Assembly: GCA_002700865.1 (NCBI GenBank)
Contig: PAFB01000007.1
Coordinates: 1 to 12,822, forward strand
Length of the DNA stretch: 12,822 nucleotides
Reading direction: 5' to 3'
DNA from: Rhodospirillaceae bacterium
GTDB lineage: Bacteria > Pseudomonadota > Alphaproteobacteria > UBA7985
Part shown: piece by piece, positions 6,634 through 12,822 of the stretch
How positions within the stretch are numbered: the first letter of the stretch is position 1
Layout: each line of letters begins with the position of its first letter
Translations under genes and position numbers: made by a program
The notes under the pieces: generated by a model
Database searches by the model: none
What the model was told of the DNA's origin: nothing
Seen by the model: the letters and a program-made list of their open reading frames with translations, nothing else

Positions 6634-7045
6634 GGCCAGGTGTTGAGACCGTGCAAGGGCGGCGGAAACTGAGATGATTGAACCGCTTGGCTGACAATCC
6701 CCTTCGCTGCGATCGTCAAAATGAAAAGAACCTACAATTGAATGTACCTTCAGGCCGCTTTTCTACTTTGCTTTCAGGTTATTGGCCGAATTGAGCGACT
6801 TGGCACCACTTCTGCAATGCACAGGACAGTCCGACAAGCTCAAGGTCGTTTTAGGCTCCAATCTGACGGTCCTTGAGATCCCCCTTGTCGGGCTAACCCT
6901 TCCAGCTTCCCCCCGCTATTCATCCCAGTCCTGAATTGCCCCTCGCGCGCACTCAAGGCTTGCACCGGCGTACGATGACAAATCCGCACGGTCGTTGTAT
7001 GGGCTAGGTCAGATGATGACTAACCTTAGCGCAGGATTGATCGGC
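6634..7045. other. 412-base intergenic region upstream of leuC
   Basis: No conserved protein is encoded here. It must contain the coxM terminator and the leuC promoter, but I see no convincing -35/-10 pair; TACAAT at 6733-6738 is a good -10-like hexamer without a partner. The part around 6711-6780 is richer in A and T than its surroundings. A Leu-rich frame without ATG (TTG at 6791 to TGA at 6934) and alternative short pairings lie in the middle. Another ATG in the leuC frame exists at 6995, but the leuC family start fits 7046. Confidence 0.6.
6791..6934 (+). other. Leu-rich 47-codon frame with possible alternative pairings, speculative leader
   Basis: From a TTG at 6791 the frame runs 47 codons to TGA at 6932-6934; 11 codons are leucine, including the rarer TTA and CTA. 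The 7-mer CCTTGAG (6871-6877) can pair with CTCAAGG at 6839-6845 inside the frame or with CTCAAGG at 6952-6958 beyond it. This recalls a leucine attenuator ahead of leuC. There is no ATG, the upstream ribosome site is poor, and I see no terminator hairpin, so confidence is low. Confidence 0.15.
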
Positions 7046-8458
7046 ATGAGCACTTCAGCTGGCCCCAAAACCCTCTACGACAAAATCTGGGACAAGCACG
7101 TCGTCCGTCAGAACGACGACGGCACGCACTTGATCTACATTGATCGCCACCTCGTCCACGAAGTGACATCTCCGCAGGCTTTTGAGGGGCTGGAATTGTC
7201 CGGGCGCGAAGTGCGTCGGCCTGATTTGACGCTGGCCGTGCCGGATCACAACGTACCCACTTCAGACAGAGCTGGCGGGATTGCGAACGAGGAAAGCCGG
7301 ATACAGGTCGAAACCCTGATGCAAAACTGCGCGAAGAACGACGTTCCGGTCTACGGAATGAACGACCCGCGTCAGGGAATCGTGCATATCATAGGCCCAG
7401 AGCAGGGCTTCACCCTTCCCGGTACGACCGTTGTTTGCGGGGACTCTCACACCTCCACCCACGGTGCCTTTGGCGCGCTGGCTTTCGGCATTGGAACCAG
7501 CCAGGTCGAGCACGTGCTGGCAACTCAGACGCTGGCGCTGGCCAAGTCCAAAAACATGCTGATCCAAGTCAACGGAGACCTTGGTTTCGGGGTTACGGCC
7601 AAGGACCTGATCCTTGCGATTATCGGCAAAATCGGGACCGCAGGGGGCACCGGCTACGTCATGGAATACGCCGGCGAAGCCGTGCGAGCGCTGTCCGTCG
7701 AAGGGCGCATGACCATGTGTAACATGTCGATCGAAGGCGGCGCGCGGGCAGGTTTGATCGCGCCGGATGAGAAGACCTTTGCCTTCTTCAAAGGACGCCC
7801 TCTGGCACCGCAGGGTGCGGCTTGGGACGCGGCCGTTGCGTACTGGGAAACACTGAAGACCGATCCGGGCGCGCATTACCACAAGACCGTCACCCTTGAT
7901 ACCGCAGAAATCCCGCCAATGGTCACGTGGGGCACCTCCCCCGAAGACGTGGCACCGATTACTGGCACCGTGCCGCATCCCGATGATTTTGACGATGAGA
8001 ACAAGCGCGAGGCAGCGGCTCGGAGCCTTGAATACATGGGCCTGACTGCTGGCGCGCCGATGGACAGTGTCAAGGTCGATACCGTCTTCGTCGGGTCCTG
8101 CACCAACGGCCGGATCGAAGACCTTCGCGCCGCCGCTGAAATCGCCAAAGGCAAAAAGGTCAAGGACGGCGTGCGCGCTATGGTCGTTCCGGGCTCTGGT
8201 CTGGTCAAGGCGCAAGCCGAAGAGGAAGGCCTCGCCGCGATCTTCAAAGATGCCGGCTTTGACTGGCGCGAGCCGGGTTGCTCCATGTGCCTGGCCATGA
8301 ACGACGACAAGCTGACCGTGGGTGAGCGCGCGGCCTCAACCTCCAACCGCAACTTCGAAGGCCGTCAGGGCCGGGGCGGTCGGACGCATTTGGTCTCACC
8401 AGCCATGGCAGCCGCCGCAGCCATCACCGGTCACCTGACCGACGTACGCAACCTGTAA
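7046..8458 (+). CDS. leuC: 3-isopropylmalate dehydratase large subunit
   Basis: A 470-residue aconitase-superfamily protein that, with LeuD, isomerises 2-isopropylmalate to 3-isopropylmalate in leucine biosynthesis in the cytoplasm. The [4Fe-4S] ligands are C352 (VGSCTNGRIEDL) and C412/C415 (EPGCSMCLAMN). The signature VVCGDSHTSTHGAFGALAFGIGTSQVEHV runs from about 129, and GRGGRTHLVSPAMAAAAAI lies near the end. The start at 7046 gives the family N-terminus MSTSAGPKTLYDKIWDKHVV and has AGGA (7033-7036) 9 bases upstream; an in-frame ATG at 6995 would add 17 residues unlike the family. leuD follows after 39 bases in the same operon. leuB and leuA are not in the window. Confidence 0.96.
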   Translation: MSTSAGPKTLYDKIWDKHVVRQNDDGTHLIYIDRHLVHEVTSPQAFEGLELSGREVRRPDLTLAVPDHNVPTSDRAGGIANEESRIQVETLMQNCAKNDVPVYGMNDPRQGIVHIIGPEQGFTLPGTTVVCGDSHTSTHGAFGALAFGIGTSQVEHVLATQTLALAKSKNMLIQVNGDLGFGVTAKDLILAIIGKIGTAGGTGYVMEYAGEAVRALSVEGRMTMCNMSIEGGARAGLIAPDEKTFAFFKGRPLAPQGAAWDAAVAYWETLKTDPGAHYHKTVTLDTAEIPPMVTWGTSPEDVAPITGTVPHPDDFDDENKREAAARSLEYMGLTAGAPMDSVKVDTVFVGSCTNGRIEDLRAAAEIAKGKKVKDGVRAMVVPGSGLVKAQAEEEGLAAIFKDAGFDWREPGCSMCLAMNDDKLTVGERAASTSNRNFEGRQGRGGRTHLVSPAMAAAAAITGHLTDVRNL

Positions 8459-8497
8459 GCGCCCTCAACCGCGATACGAGAACAAGGATCAAACGTC

Positions 8498-9109
8498 ATG
8501 GACAAGCTTCGTTCCCATAGCGGCGTGGCCGCCCCGCTCAATCTGGTCAACGTCGATACCGACATGATCATCCCCAAGCAATTCCTGAAAACCATCAAGC
8601 GAACGGGTTTGTCAGAAGGCCTCTTCGACGAAATGCGGCGCACGCCGGAAGGCGAAGTGATTGAGGGCTTCGCGCTCAACCAGCCGCAGTATCAGGACAG
8701 CACCGTGCTGGTCGCCGGTGACAACTTCGGTTGCGGGTCTTCACGCGAGCATGCGCCGTGGGCGCTGGTCGACTGGGGCTTTCGCGTGATCATCGCACCG
8801 AGCTTCGCGGATATTTTCTATAACAACTGCTTCAATAACTCGATCCTGCCGATCGCTTTGCCGCAGGAGCAGGTCGATAAGTTGATGCAGGATGCCAATC
8901 AGGCTTCGAGCATCAGCGTTAACGTCGAAGCGCTAACCATCGAACGACCGAACGGCGAAATCATTCGGTTCGAGCTGGACGAAGGTCTGCAGCGGCGCTT
9001 GCTCGAAGGACTGGACCCGGTCGGCATGACGCTTGAGCACGACGGCGACATCAGCACCTTTGAAGCCTCAGACCGCAGTGACCGTCCCTGGGCTCATATG
9101 GCGGCTTGA
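8498..9109 (+). CDS. leuD: 3-isopropylmalate dehydratase small subunit
   Basis: A 203-residue swivelling-domain subunit that completes the isopropylmalate isomerase active site with LeuC. Family features are LNLVNVDTDMIIPKQFLKTI near the N-terminus, the substrate-binding loop GDNFGCGSSREHAPWAL (74-90), and FADIFYNNCFNNSILPI (103-119). Length is typical of the bacterial LeuD of about 200 residues. An AAGGA site (8484-8488) sits 9 bases before the ATG. It is the last gene of the leuCD pair; the lipoprotein gene on the other strand converges 35 bases later. Confidence 0.96.
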   Translation: MDKLRSHSGVAAPLNLVNVDTDMIIPKQFLKTIKRTGLSEGLFDEMRRTPEGEVIEGFALNQPQYQDSTVLVAGDNFGCGSSREHAPWALVDWGFRVIIAPSFADIFYNNCFNNSILPIALPQEQVDKLMQDANQASSISVNVEALTIERPNGEIIRFELDEGLQRRLLEGLDPVGMTLEHDGDISTFEASDRSDRPWAHMAA

Positions 9110-9129
9110 TAACCGCATGAAAAGCGGCG

Positions 9130-9152
9130 GCGGCTGGTCGGGGATCAGCCGC
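9130..9152 (+). terminator. Hairpin downstream of leuD, possible terminator
   Basis: GCGGCTG (9130-9136) pairs perfectly with CAGCCGC (9146-9152) across a 9-base loop. It starts 20 bases after the leuD stop and overlaps the stop of the convergent lipoprotein gene. A smaller pairing CCGC/GCGG (9113-9127) precedes it. No T-run follows, so it is a weak intrinsic terminator at best. Confidence 0.3.
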
Positions 9153-9537
9153 AGGTGATCTGCACCACGTCTCGGCTAATCGGGTCATATTCGATGTTAA
9201 TGCGGTCGAGACGGAAATCCATGGTGAGCATGGCACCGGTTTCATAAACCCGCGAGCCCGCCGGGATCAGTATGGGCGGGATCACGTCTACCAGTTGCCC
9301 GACAAAGGTCATGAGCGTGGACCGGCCGCAGGTGTCGGTGTCATCGTTGAGTTGCGGGTTGGTCACAAAAGGTGCGGAACCGGGGTCTGTCACCTGAGCA
9401 TCGGGTGAGACGCCTACTGAGCCGCCAGAGCCGGCACCGTTTTCATCACCGCCAAAGAACAGATCCAGCGAACAGGCGCTGAGCACCATCAAACCGGCAA
9501 ACGCGGCGAGCATTGCCGCTGTAAACACTCGTCTCAT
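9145..9537 (-). CDS. Lipoprotein with a peptidase inhibitor I78-family domain
   Basis: A 130-residue lipoprotein. The ATG at 9537 begins MRRVFTAAMLAAF and a lipobox LSAC puts the lipidated cysteine at C22, so the mature protein is membrane-tethered outside the cytoplasm. A Gly/Asp/Pro-rich linker (about 29-62) leads to a C-terminal domain from C70 to C129 with VGQ, IPAGSRVYETG, MDFRLDRINIEYD and a terminal ITCG. This matches the pattern I know for the I78 inhibitor family (RxxxPG..., T.D...RLNI..D...I..V.CG), with two Cys able to form a disulfide. I78 proteins are small serine-protease inhibitors; inhibition here is inferred. A longer in-frame start at 9657 is rejected because it would hide the lipoprotein signal. 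Its ATG overlaps the TGA of the DUF389 gene (ATGA), so translation is coupled. Confidence 0.75.
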   Translation of the reverse strand: MRRVFTAAMLAAFAGLMVLSACSLDLFFGGDENGAGSGGSVGVSPDAQVTDPGSAPFVTNPQLNDDTDTCGRSTLMTFVGQLVDVIPPILIPAGSRVYETGAMLTMDFRLDRINIEYDPISRDVVQITCG

Positions 9538-10589
9538 CCCATCAAGCTCCACCCAAAGTCCCGCGTGAAAAACACGATGAGGAAAACCACAACTACGGCC
9601 CCGGAAACAAGAGCAGAAACGGTTCGGGACTGATTGGCCCCGCGCTTTTGCCACCAACTGCCGGGCCGAATGCCATTGGCGACGAAGACGGCCTGTGCGG
9701 CGAGGTGAAGCCCGGCGATGTTCAGCGCCAACAACTGGATCGCACCCCAGGCGTCCACCATCCGGCCCTGCCCGAGCATCAAACCAACCACCACTGTCGG
9801 CGGCAGGATTGCGACCGCGACCATGACGCCAACCAAGGCTCCCGGTGTGCCGCGCGAGGCCGCAAGCGCGCCCGCTGCGCCCGAGGCGATGGCGATCAGC
9901 AAACCGTCCAGACCAACGCCCAGCCTTGAGGTGATTTCGCGGGTCTCCACGTTGAGCGGAAAGACAAGGCCAGCGAGCAGCGACAGGACAAGTGCCAGCG
10001 CGATCCCGCTGGTTGCGGTCAGCGCGGCACGACGGATCAACGCCGCATCGCCCAGCGTCGCGCCAAAGGCCAGCGCCAGCAAAGGGCCAAGCAGCGGTGC
10101 AATCACCATCGCACCAATCACCACGGCCACAGAGTCTGTCAGCAAGCCCACACTCGCCACCAACGTCGCCAGCACAGCATAGCCGTAGAACGTCATGGTC
10201 GGCCTGCCGCCGCTGGCGATGGTTGAGTACAGCACTTGCCGCGGCGTGCTGATCCGCTGGCGAAAATCTTCGGCCTCGGAGACCGCCGGTTCTGGCTCAG
10301 TGGCGTCGACGGGCAGCAAAACAATGCGGGCTTTAGGGTCGCTGGAGACCACGGCGGAGAGTGCGTCCAGAATCCCCTGCTGGTCGCCCTTCTGAACCAG
10401 CGCGCGCAAGGAGCCGCGATCAGGGGGGCGAATGTCGTCGTCTTCCGGCGCAGCAGCACCTTCTTCGTTGTGGCTGTGTACGGCGCCAGTAAGCTGCCAC
10501 ACGTCGGTCACGCGGCGCTGGTCCAGCACGTTGCGGCAGCGCGCCAACGTCTTGGTGTCACCCACGATTTCCAGCATGCGCAGCGCCAT
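9534..10589 (-). CDS. DUF389/TIGR00341-family polytopic membrane protein
   Basis: A 351-residue inner-membrane protein of unknown activity. Residues 1-125 form a soluble cytoplasmic part, including a charged stretch around 41-60. About six or seven membrane segments follow (near 134-152, 153-175, 190-212, 227-245, 248-271, 284-304 and 325-342). The family signature is visible in the paired motifs VIGAMVIAPLLGPLLALAFG (157-176) and VGVMVAVAILPPTVVVG (253-269), which suggest an internal repeat with Pro-broken helices as in transporters. The start lies 3 bases after the stop of the DUF2937 gene, so the two are coupled, and its own stop overlaps the I78 lipoprotein start. Transport function has been guessed for the family but I know of no firm assignment. 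Confidence 0.85.
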   Translation of the reverse strand: MALRMLEIVGDTKTLARCRNVLDQRRVTDVWQLTGAVHSHNEEGAAAPEDDDIRPPDRGSLRALVQKGDQQGILDALSAVVSSDPKARIVLLPVDATEPEPAVSEAEDFRQRISTPRQVLYSTIASGGRPTMTFYGYAVLATLVASVGLLTDSVAVVIGAMVIAPLLGPLLALAFGATLGDAALIRRAALTATSGIALALVLSLLAGLVFPLNVETREITSRLGVGLDGLLIAIASGAAGALAASRGTPGALVGVMVAVAILPPTVVVGLMLGQGRMVDAWGAIQLLALNIAGLHLAAQAVFVANGIRPGSWWQKRGANQSRTVSALVSGAVVVVFLIVFFTRDFGWSLMG

Positions 10590-10592
10590 GAT

Positions 10593-11150
10593 TCAGCCCG
10601 AGTTGCTGTCTTTGTTCGCCTCAACGGTCGGGCGGACCAGCCGCCAGAACAGCCGTGCGATCATCCGAGCCACAAAGTACGCCAACACCGCCATGCTGAC
10701 CACCATCACCGCACTTTCCAGCGTGAAGGCAAAACCCGGCTCAAAGTTGCGAAACGTGCCTTGGACGAACTCTGGACGTAAATTCAGGGGCAGTTTGATC
10801 AGGCGTTCGAAGGCGACTTGGCTGGTCATGTCCGCGATGGTTTCCTGCAACCAGAGGGCTCGCTCAATCAACGCGTCCCAAGCGGCAACCGAGCTGGACA
10901 GGGCATCGCTTGCCGCATCTTCGCTTTGCGCCAGCAAGGATTTGAGCGCGTCAGCATCCTCCGCGCCCAGCGCCTCACTGGCACGGCCCAACTCCTGCTC
11001 CGCGATTTGAGCGGTGCGGGCCGCTTCATCGACACGGCCTTGCAAATAATTGAGGTAAGCGGTTTGAAAGGTTGGAACCTGCGAGGCCGCCGCACCCCCA
11101 ACTATGCCCGTAAGCAAGGCAAGAGGCCGGTTGATTATCCATCCGATCAT
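10593..11150 (-). CDS. DUF2937-family membrane protein
   Basis: A 185-residue protein with an N-terminal membrane segment (about 8-24), a mostly helical, Ala/Glu-rich central region (about 40-115) that may form a coiled coil, and a C-terminal membrane segment (about 138-163) followed by a basic tail. The conserved N-terminal pattern SQVPTFQTAYLNYLQGRVDEA (23-43) fits the DUF2937 family, in which a SQxPxFxxxYxQRLxGxxDEL-like segment follows the first helix. The middle would lie in the periplasm. An AAGGA ribosome site (11160-11164) is 9 bases upstream of the ATG. It is the first of three tightly packed genes with the DUF389 and I78 proteins. Function unknown. Confidence 0.7.
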   Translation of the reverse strand: MIGWIINRPLALLTGIVGGAAASQVPTFQTAYLNYLQGRVDEAARTAQIAEQELGRASEALGAEDADALKSLLAQSEDAASDALSSSVAAWDALIERALWLQETIADMTSQVAFERLIKLPLNLRPEFVQGTFRNFEPGFAFTLESAVMVVSMAVLAYFVARMIARLFWRLVRPTVEANKDSNSG

Positions 11151-11211
11151 GGTGGGGTTTCCTTGTCTGGATCAACGCCTGTGACGAGCGCTGCGCCTAC
11201 AAGACGCGCGC

Positions 11212-11262
11212 TTATCCAAAATCTTAAAGACACCCGCACCGTTTATCCACAATTTTATAGAT
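11212..11262. repeat. Two-copy direct repeat with DnaA-box sequence upstream of the DUF2937 operon
   Basis: Two 20-base units, 11212-11231 and 11243-11262, match at 16 of 20 positions with a 31-base period, close to three helical turns. Both begin TTATCCA; the second starts with a perfect DnaA-box sequence TTATCCACA (11243-11251), the first has TTATCCAAA. They sit in the 148-base gap between the dmdA stop and the DUF2937 start, where they could serve as a tandem operator. Confidence 0.55.
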
Positions 11263-11298
11263 TGGCCGGTTCCATAGTTTGCTCGGTGTGGGTGGTTG

Positions 11299-12441
11299 CT
11301 AGGTGAACGGAACGGCCACCACAGTCGCGTCAATAAACCCCTCGCCCACGTCTGCCCGCACGGTGTTCCCCAAGGCAGATTCGCCCGAAGCGATCCGAGC
11401 CAGAGCAATGTTCTTTTTCAGCCGCGGCGACCAAACCGACGCTCGCACCGTGCCGATTTCCGTGCCGGCGGTATCGGTGATCGGCATGGGCTTTACCACG
11501 CCCGGCATGGGCTCCGCGCCGCTGAGATGCAGACCAACCAGCGCCTCGCGCGGGCCTTCTTCTTTGATCCGCAGCAAGGCTTCCTTGGCCAGAAAATCGT
11601 GGTCGCCATCCAGCTTGCACCACTTGCCCAGCCCGCATTCGTAGGGGTTATTCAGCTCATCAAAGTCGGTTCCCCAGCTGAACAAACCGCTCTCAATCCG
11701 CTCAATCGCATTCGGCGCACCGGGGCCCCAAGCCTTACCGACTACCTTCTCACCCGAGGCCCAGACAAGATCCCACAGATCAGCGCCGCGTTTACCATCG
11801 CGCAAATAAATCTCGAACCCACCCTGCTTTGACCAACCGGACCGCTGCAAGACAACGGGAATGCCCTGCACCTCCGTCTGGATGAACCAGAAATACCGAA
11901 TGTCGCGGATGTGTTCGCCAAAGACATCCGCCACGACGTCCTCGGCTTTGGGGCCCTGCACCGCCAGCGGTGACGCGTCAGGCTCGGTGACTTCAACATT
12001 CAGATCGTAGGCATCAGCCAGTCCCATCGCGTAGAGACGAACATCGCTGTCGGCAATCGACAACCAGATGAGGTCCTCTTCGAGCTTGAGCAGGATCGGG
12101 TCGTTGATCACGCCGCCAGCCTTGTTCAAAATCGGGGTGTAGAAGCCCTGCCCGATCTTGCACTTAGAGACATCGCGCGGCGACATCATCTGCGCCAGCT
12201 TCTGCGCATCAGGACCCTTGAGCTGCACTTGGCGCTCTGCGGCCACGTCCCACATGGAGGCATGGTTCATCAGGCGGTCATACTCGCCCATGGGATCACC
12301 GTAGCTGACCGGCATGACCATATGATTATAAAGAGAGTACATGCACGCCCCCGCAGCACGGGCACGATCAAAGTACGGCGACTGCCGCGAGCGCGCGCCA
12401 AAGGCAAACTCGGGACGGTTCGAATCAGAGGGATAAGTCAT
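11299..12441 (-). CDS. dmdA: DMSP demethylase DmdA or close DmdA-like GcvT-family methyltransferase
   Basis: A 380-residue tetrahydrofolate-dependent aminomethyltransferase-fold protein. From memory of Pelagibacter and Ruegeria DmdA, it shares YNHM (38-41), WDVAAERQV (64-72), RDVSKCKIG (89-97), a NDP motif (113-115), SIADSDV (128-134), VQGPK (161-165), RSGWSKQGGFEIYL (200-213), IERIESGL (246-253) and NPYECGL (265-271). Those segments separate DmdA from ordinary glycine-cleavage T protein. DmdA moves a methyl group from dimethylsulfoniopropionate to THF, giving methylmercaptopropionate. No other DMSP or glycine-cleavage gene is nearby, and a DmdA-like paralogue of other substrate range is the main alternative. 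The start at 12441 has a modest AGGG upstream. A perfect inverted repeat lies 92-117 bases upstream. aspS precedes it on the same strand. Confidence 0.65.
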   Translation of the reverse strand: MTYPSDSNRPEFAFGARSRQSPYFDRARAAGACMYSLYNHMVMPVSYGDPMGEYDRLMNHASMWDVAAERQVQLKGPDAQKLAQMMSPRDVSKCKIGQGFYTPILNKAGGVINDPILLKLEEDLIWLSIADSDVRLYAMGLADAYDLNVEVTEPDASPLAVQGPKAEDVVADVFGEHIRDIRYFWFIQTEVQGIPVVLQRSGWSKQGGFEIYLRDGKRGADLWDLVWASGEKVVGKAWGPGAPNAIERIESGLFSWGTDFDELNNPYECGLGKWCKLDGDHDFLAKEALLRIKEEGPREALVGLHLSGAEPMPGVVKPMPITDTAGTEIGTVRASVWSPRLKKNIALARIASGESALGNTVRADVGEGFIDATVVAVPFT

Positions 12442-12513
12442 GGTCAGAGGCCCTGAACGTCAAAGTATTTAACTCCGAGCTACCCGTTCACAGCTCAAAG
12501 GGCATGCGAACCA

Positions 12514-12525
12514 TGACCAAGGTCA
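12514..12525. promoter_or_regulatory. Short dyad TGACC-AA-GGTCA upstream of dmdA
   Basis: A perfect 5-base inverted repeat with a 2-base centre lies 73 bases upstream of the dmdA start. It may be half of a regulatory region together with the larger repeat at 12533-12558. Such short dyads occur often by chance. Confidence 0.2.
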
Positions 12526-12532
12526 GTTTCAT

Positions 12533-12558
12533 TTGCGACATTGTTAAAGGTGTCGCAA
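12533..12558. promoter_or_regulatory. Perfect 8-base inverted repeat upstream of dmdA, candidate operator
   Basis: TTGCGACA (12533-12540) and TGTCGCAA (12551-12558) are perfect reverse complements separated by 10 bases, with an AT-richer centre TTGTTAAAGG. The half-sites are 18 bases apart centre to centre, suiting a dimeric regulator. It lies in the 180-base gap between aspS and dmdA and beyond the aspS hairpin, so control of dmdA is the simplest reading. It could instead fold in RNA as part of aspS termination. Confidence 0.4.
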
Positions 12559-12573
12559 CCCTGCGCACCGGTC

Positions 12574-12602
12574 CCAAAGGCGCACCTGTTCAGCGCCTTT
12601 GG
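12574..12602 (-). terminator. Hairpin after aspS, likely terminator
   Basis: CCAAAGGCGC (12574-12583) and GCGCCTTTGG (12593-12602) form a perfect 10-base stem with a 9-base loop, 19 bases after the aspS stop on the minus strand. The following minus-strand bases are not T-rich, so it is not a textbook intrinsic terminator, but the position fits the 3' end of aspS. Confidence 0.5.
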
Positions 12603-12621
12603 AAGCGGGTTTAACCGCGGT

Positions 12622-12822
12622 TTAGCTGATTTCCAGCGGTGGCACAGATTTCAGATGAAGATCATCAAGCTGCTGCTGGCTGACCTCCGAGGGTGCCTGC
12701 ATCATCAGATCCTGACCCTGACCGTTCAGCGGAAAAGCGATGACCTCGCGGATGTTCGGTTCATCGGCAAGCAGCATCACCATCCGGTCAACCCCCGGCG
12801 CCGCGCCGCCGTGCGGCGGCGC
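12622..12822 (-). CDS. aspS: Aspartate--tRNA ligase (partial, C-terminus only)
   Basis: The last 66 codons of a class II aminoacyl-tRNA synthetase that charges tRNA-Asp (and, in many alphaproteobacteria, tRNA-Asn). The visible part starts within motif 3: PPHGGAAPGVDRMVMLLADE, with the ATP-binding Arg in GVDR. It continues NIREVIAFPLNGQGQDLMMQAPSEVS, the conserved AspS ending in which the bacterial enzyme has DLM-x-AP. The frame ends in LEIS and TAA at 12622-12624. The rest lies beyond the right edge. dmdA follows on the same strand 180 bases later, after a strong hairpin, so the two are probably separate transcripts. Confidence 0.9.
   Translation of the reverse strand, partial: APPHGGAAPGVDRMVMLLADEPNIREVIAFPLNGQGQDLMMQAPSEVSQQQLDDLHLKSVPPLEIS

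Noticed and set aside
6733..6738. TACAAT as a leuC promoter -10 box
   Set aside because: No acceptable -35 hexamer lies 15-19 bases upstream, and it is about 300 bases from the leuC start.
6995..7045. Upstream in-frame ATG as leuC start
   Set aside because: The extra 17 residues do not resemble LeuC N-termini, while the ATG at 7046 has a spaced AGGA and gives the family start.
7262..8215. Long open frame of about 317 codons on the minus strand inside leuC
   Set aside because: It is antisense to a complete leuC with all cluster cysteines. Its translation shows no family pattern, as expected from GC-rich third positions.
9538..9657. Longer N-terminus for the I78 lipoprotein
   Set aside because: It would place 40 unlikely residues before the lipoprotein signal and overlap the DUF389 gene widely; the ATGA overlap at 9534-9537 is the natural start.
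11243..11251. A replication origin based on the DnaA box
   Set aside because: Only one perfect and one near box are present, with no dnaA, repABC, parAB or other origin genes nearby and no further cluster of boxes.
1..12822. CRISPR array, defence system, transposon or prophage
   Set aside because: I saw no regularly spaced repeats, no transposase or integrase motifs, no terminal repeats and no defence-type genes; all identified genes are metabolic, envelope or translation related.

Overview
The window looks like a piece of alphaproteobacterial chromosome, probably from a marine or aquatic heterotroph. By eye the GC content is near 60%. Support comes from an aspartyl-tRNA synthetase C-terminus of alphaproteobacterial type, a DUF2937 membrane protein, molybdenum-hydroxylase (coxS/coxM-like) subunits, and a GcvT-fold protein that closely resembles DMSP demethylase DmdA. 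I cannot assign a genus from sequence alone. I saw no tRNA, rRNA, CRISPR array, transposase or phage gene.

Layout, left to right. (1) Minus strand, 1-963: two adjacent genes for exported proteins of unknown function, the first cut by the window edge. (2) Plus strand, 1127-2299: an M20-family amidohydrolase, divergent from (1). (3) A 161-base convergent gap holding a long interrupted stem-loop. (4) Minus strand, 5179 to 2461: a HAD-like phosphatase, galE and a membrane-anchored GT2 glycosyltransferase, with galE and the GT2 gene overlapping. This looks like a lipid-linked sugar or envelope-glycan cluster. (5) Plus strand, 5273-6633: the 2Fe-2S and FAD subunits of a CO-dehydrogenase/xanthine-dehydrogenase-type enzyme, with no molybdenum-binding large subunit beside them. 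(6) A 412-base intergenic region. (7) Plus strand, 7046-9109: leuC and leuD, both subunits of isopropylmalate isomerase. (8) Minus strand, 11150 to 9145: a tight three-gene operon of DUF2937 membrane protein, DUF389 (TIGR00341-type) membrane protein and an I78-family inhibitor-like lipoprotein. (9) Minus strand, 12441 to 11299: the dmdA-like gene. (10) Minus strand, 12822 to 12622: the 3' end of aspS.

How the parts work together. LeuC and LeuD form one enzyme of leucine biosynthesis. The HAD/GalE/GT2 genes plausibly make and transfer a sugar on a polyprenyl carrier. The DmdA-like protein would take a methyl group from DMSP onto tetrahydrofolate. The CoxS and CoxM proteins would pass electrons from a molybdenum subunit that must lie elsewhere or be lost.

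Most of the window is ordinary housekeeping and accessory metabolism, and I found no convincing new multi-gene system. The observations most worth a second look are the S-M gene pair lacking L, the HAD domain standing without its usual UbiA partner, a 31-base-period direct repeat containing a perfect DnaA-box sequence upstream of the DUF2937 gene, the perfect inverted repeat upstream of dmdA, and the DUF2937-DUF389-I78 operon.
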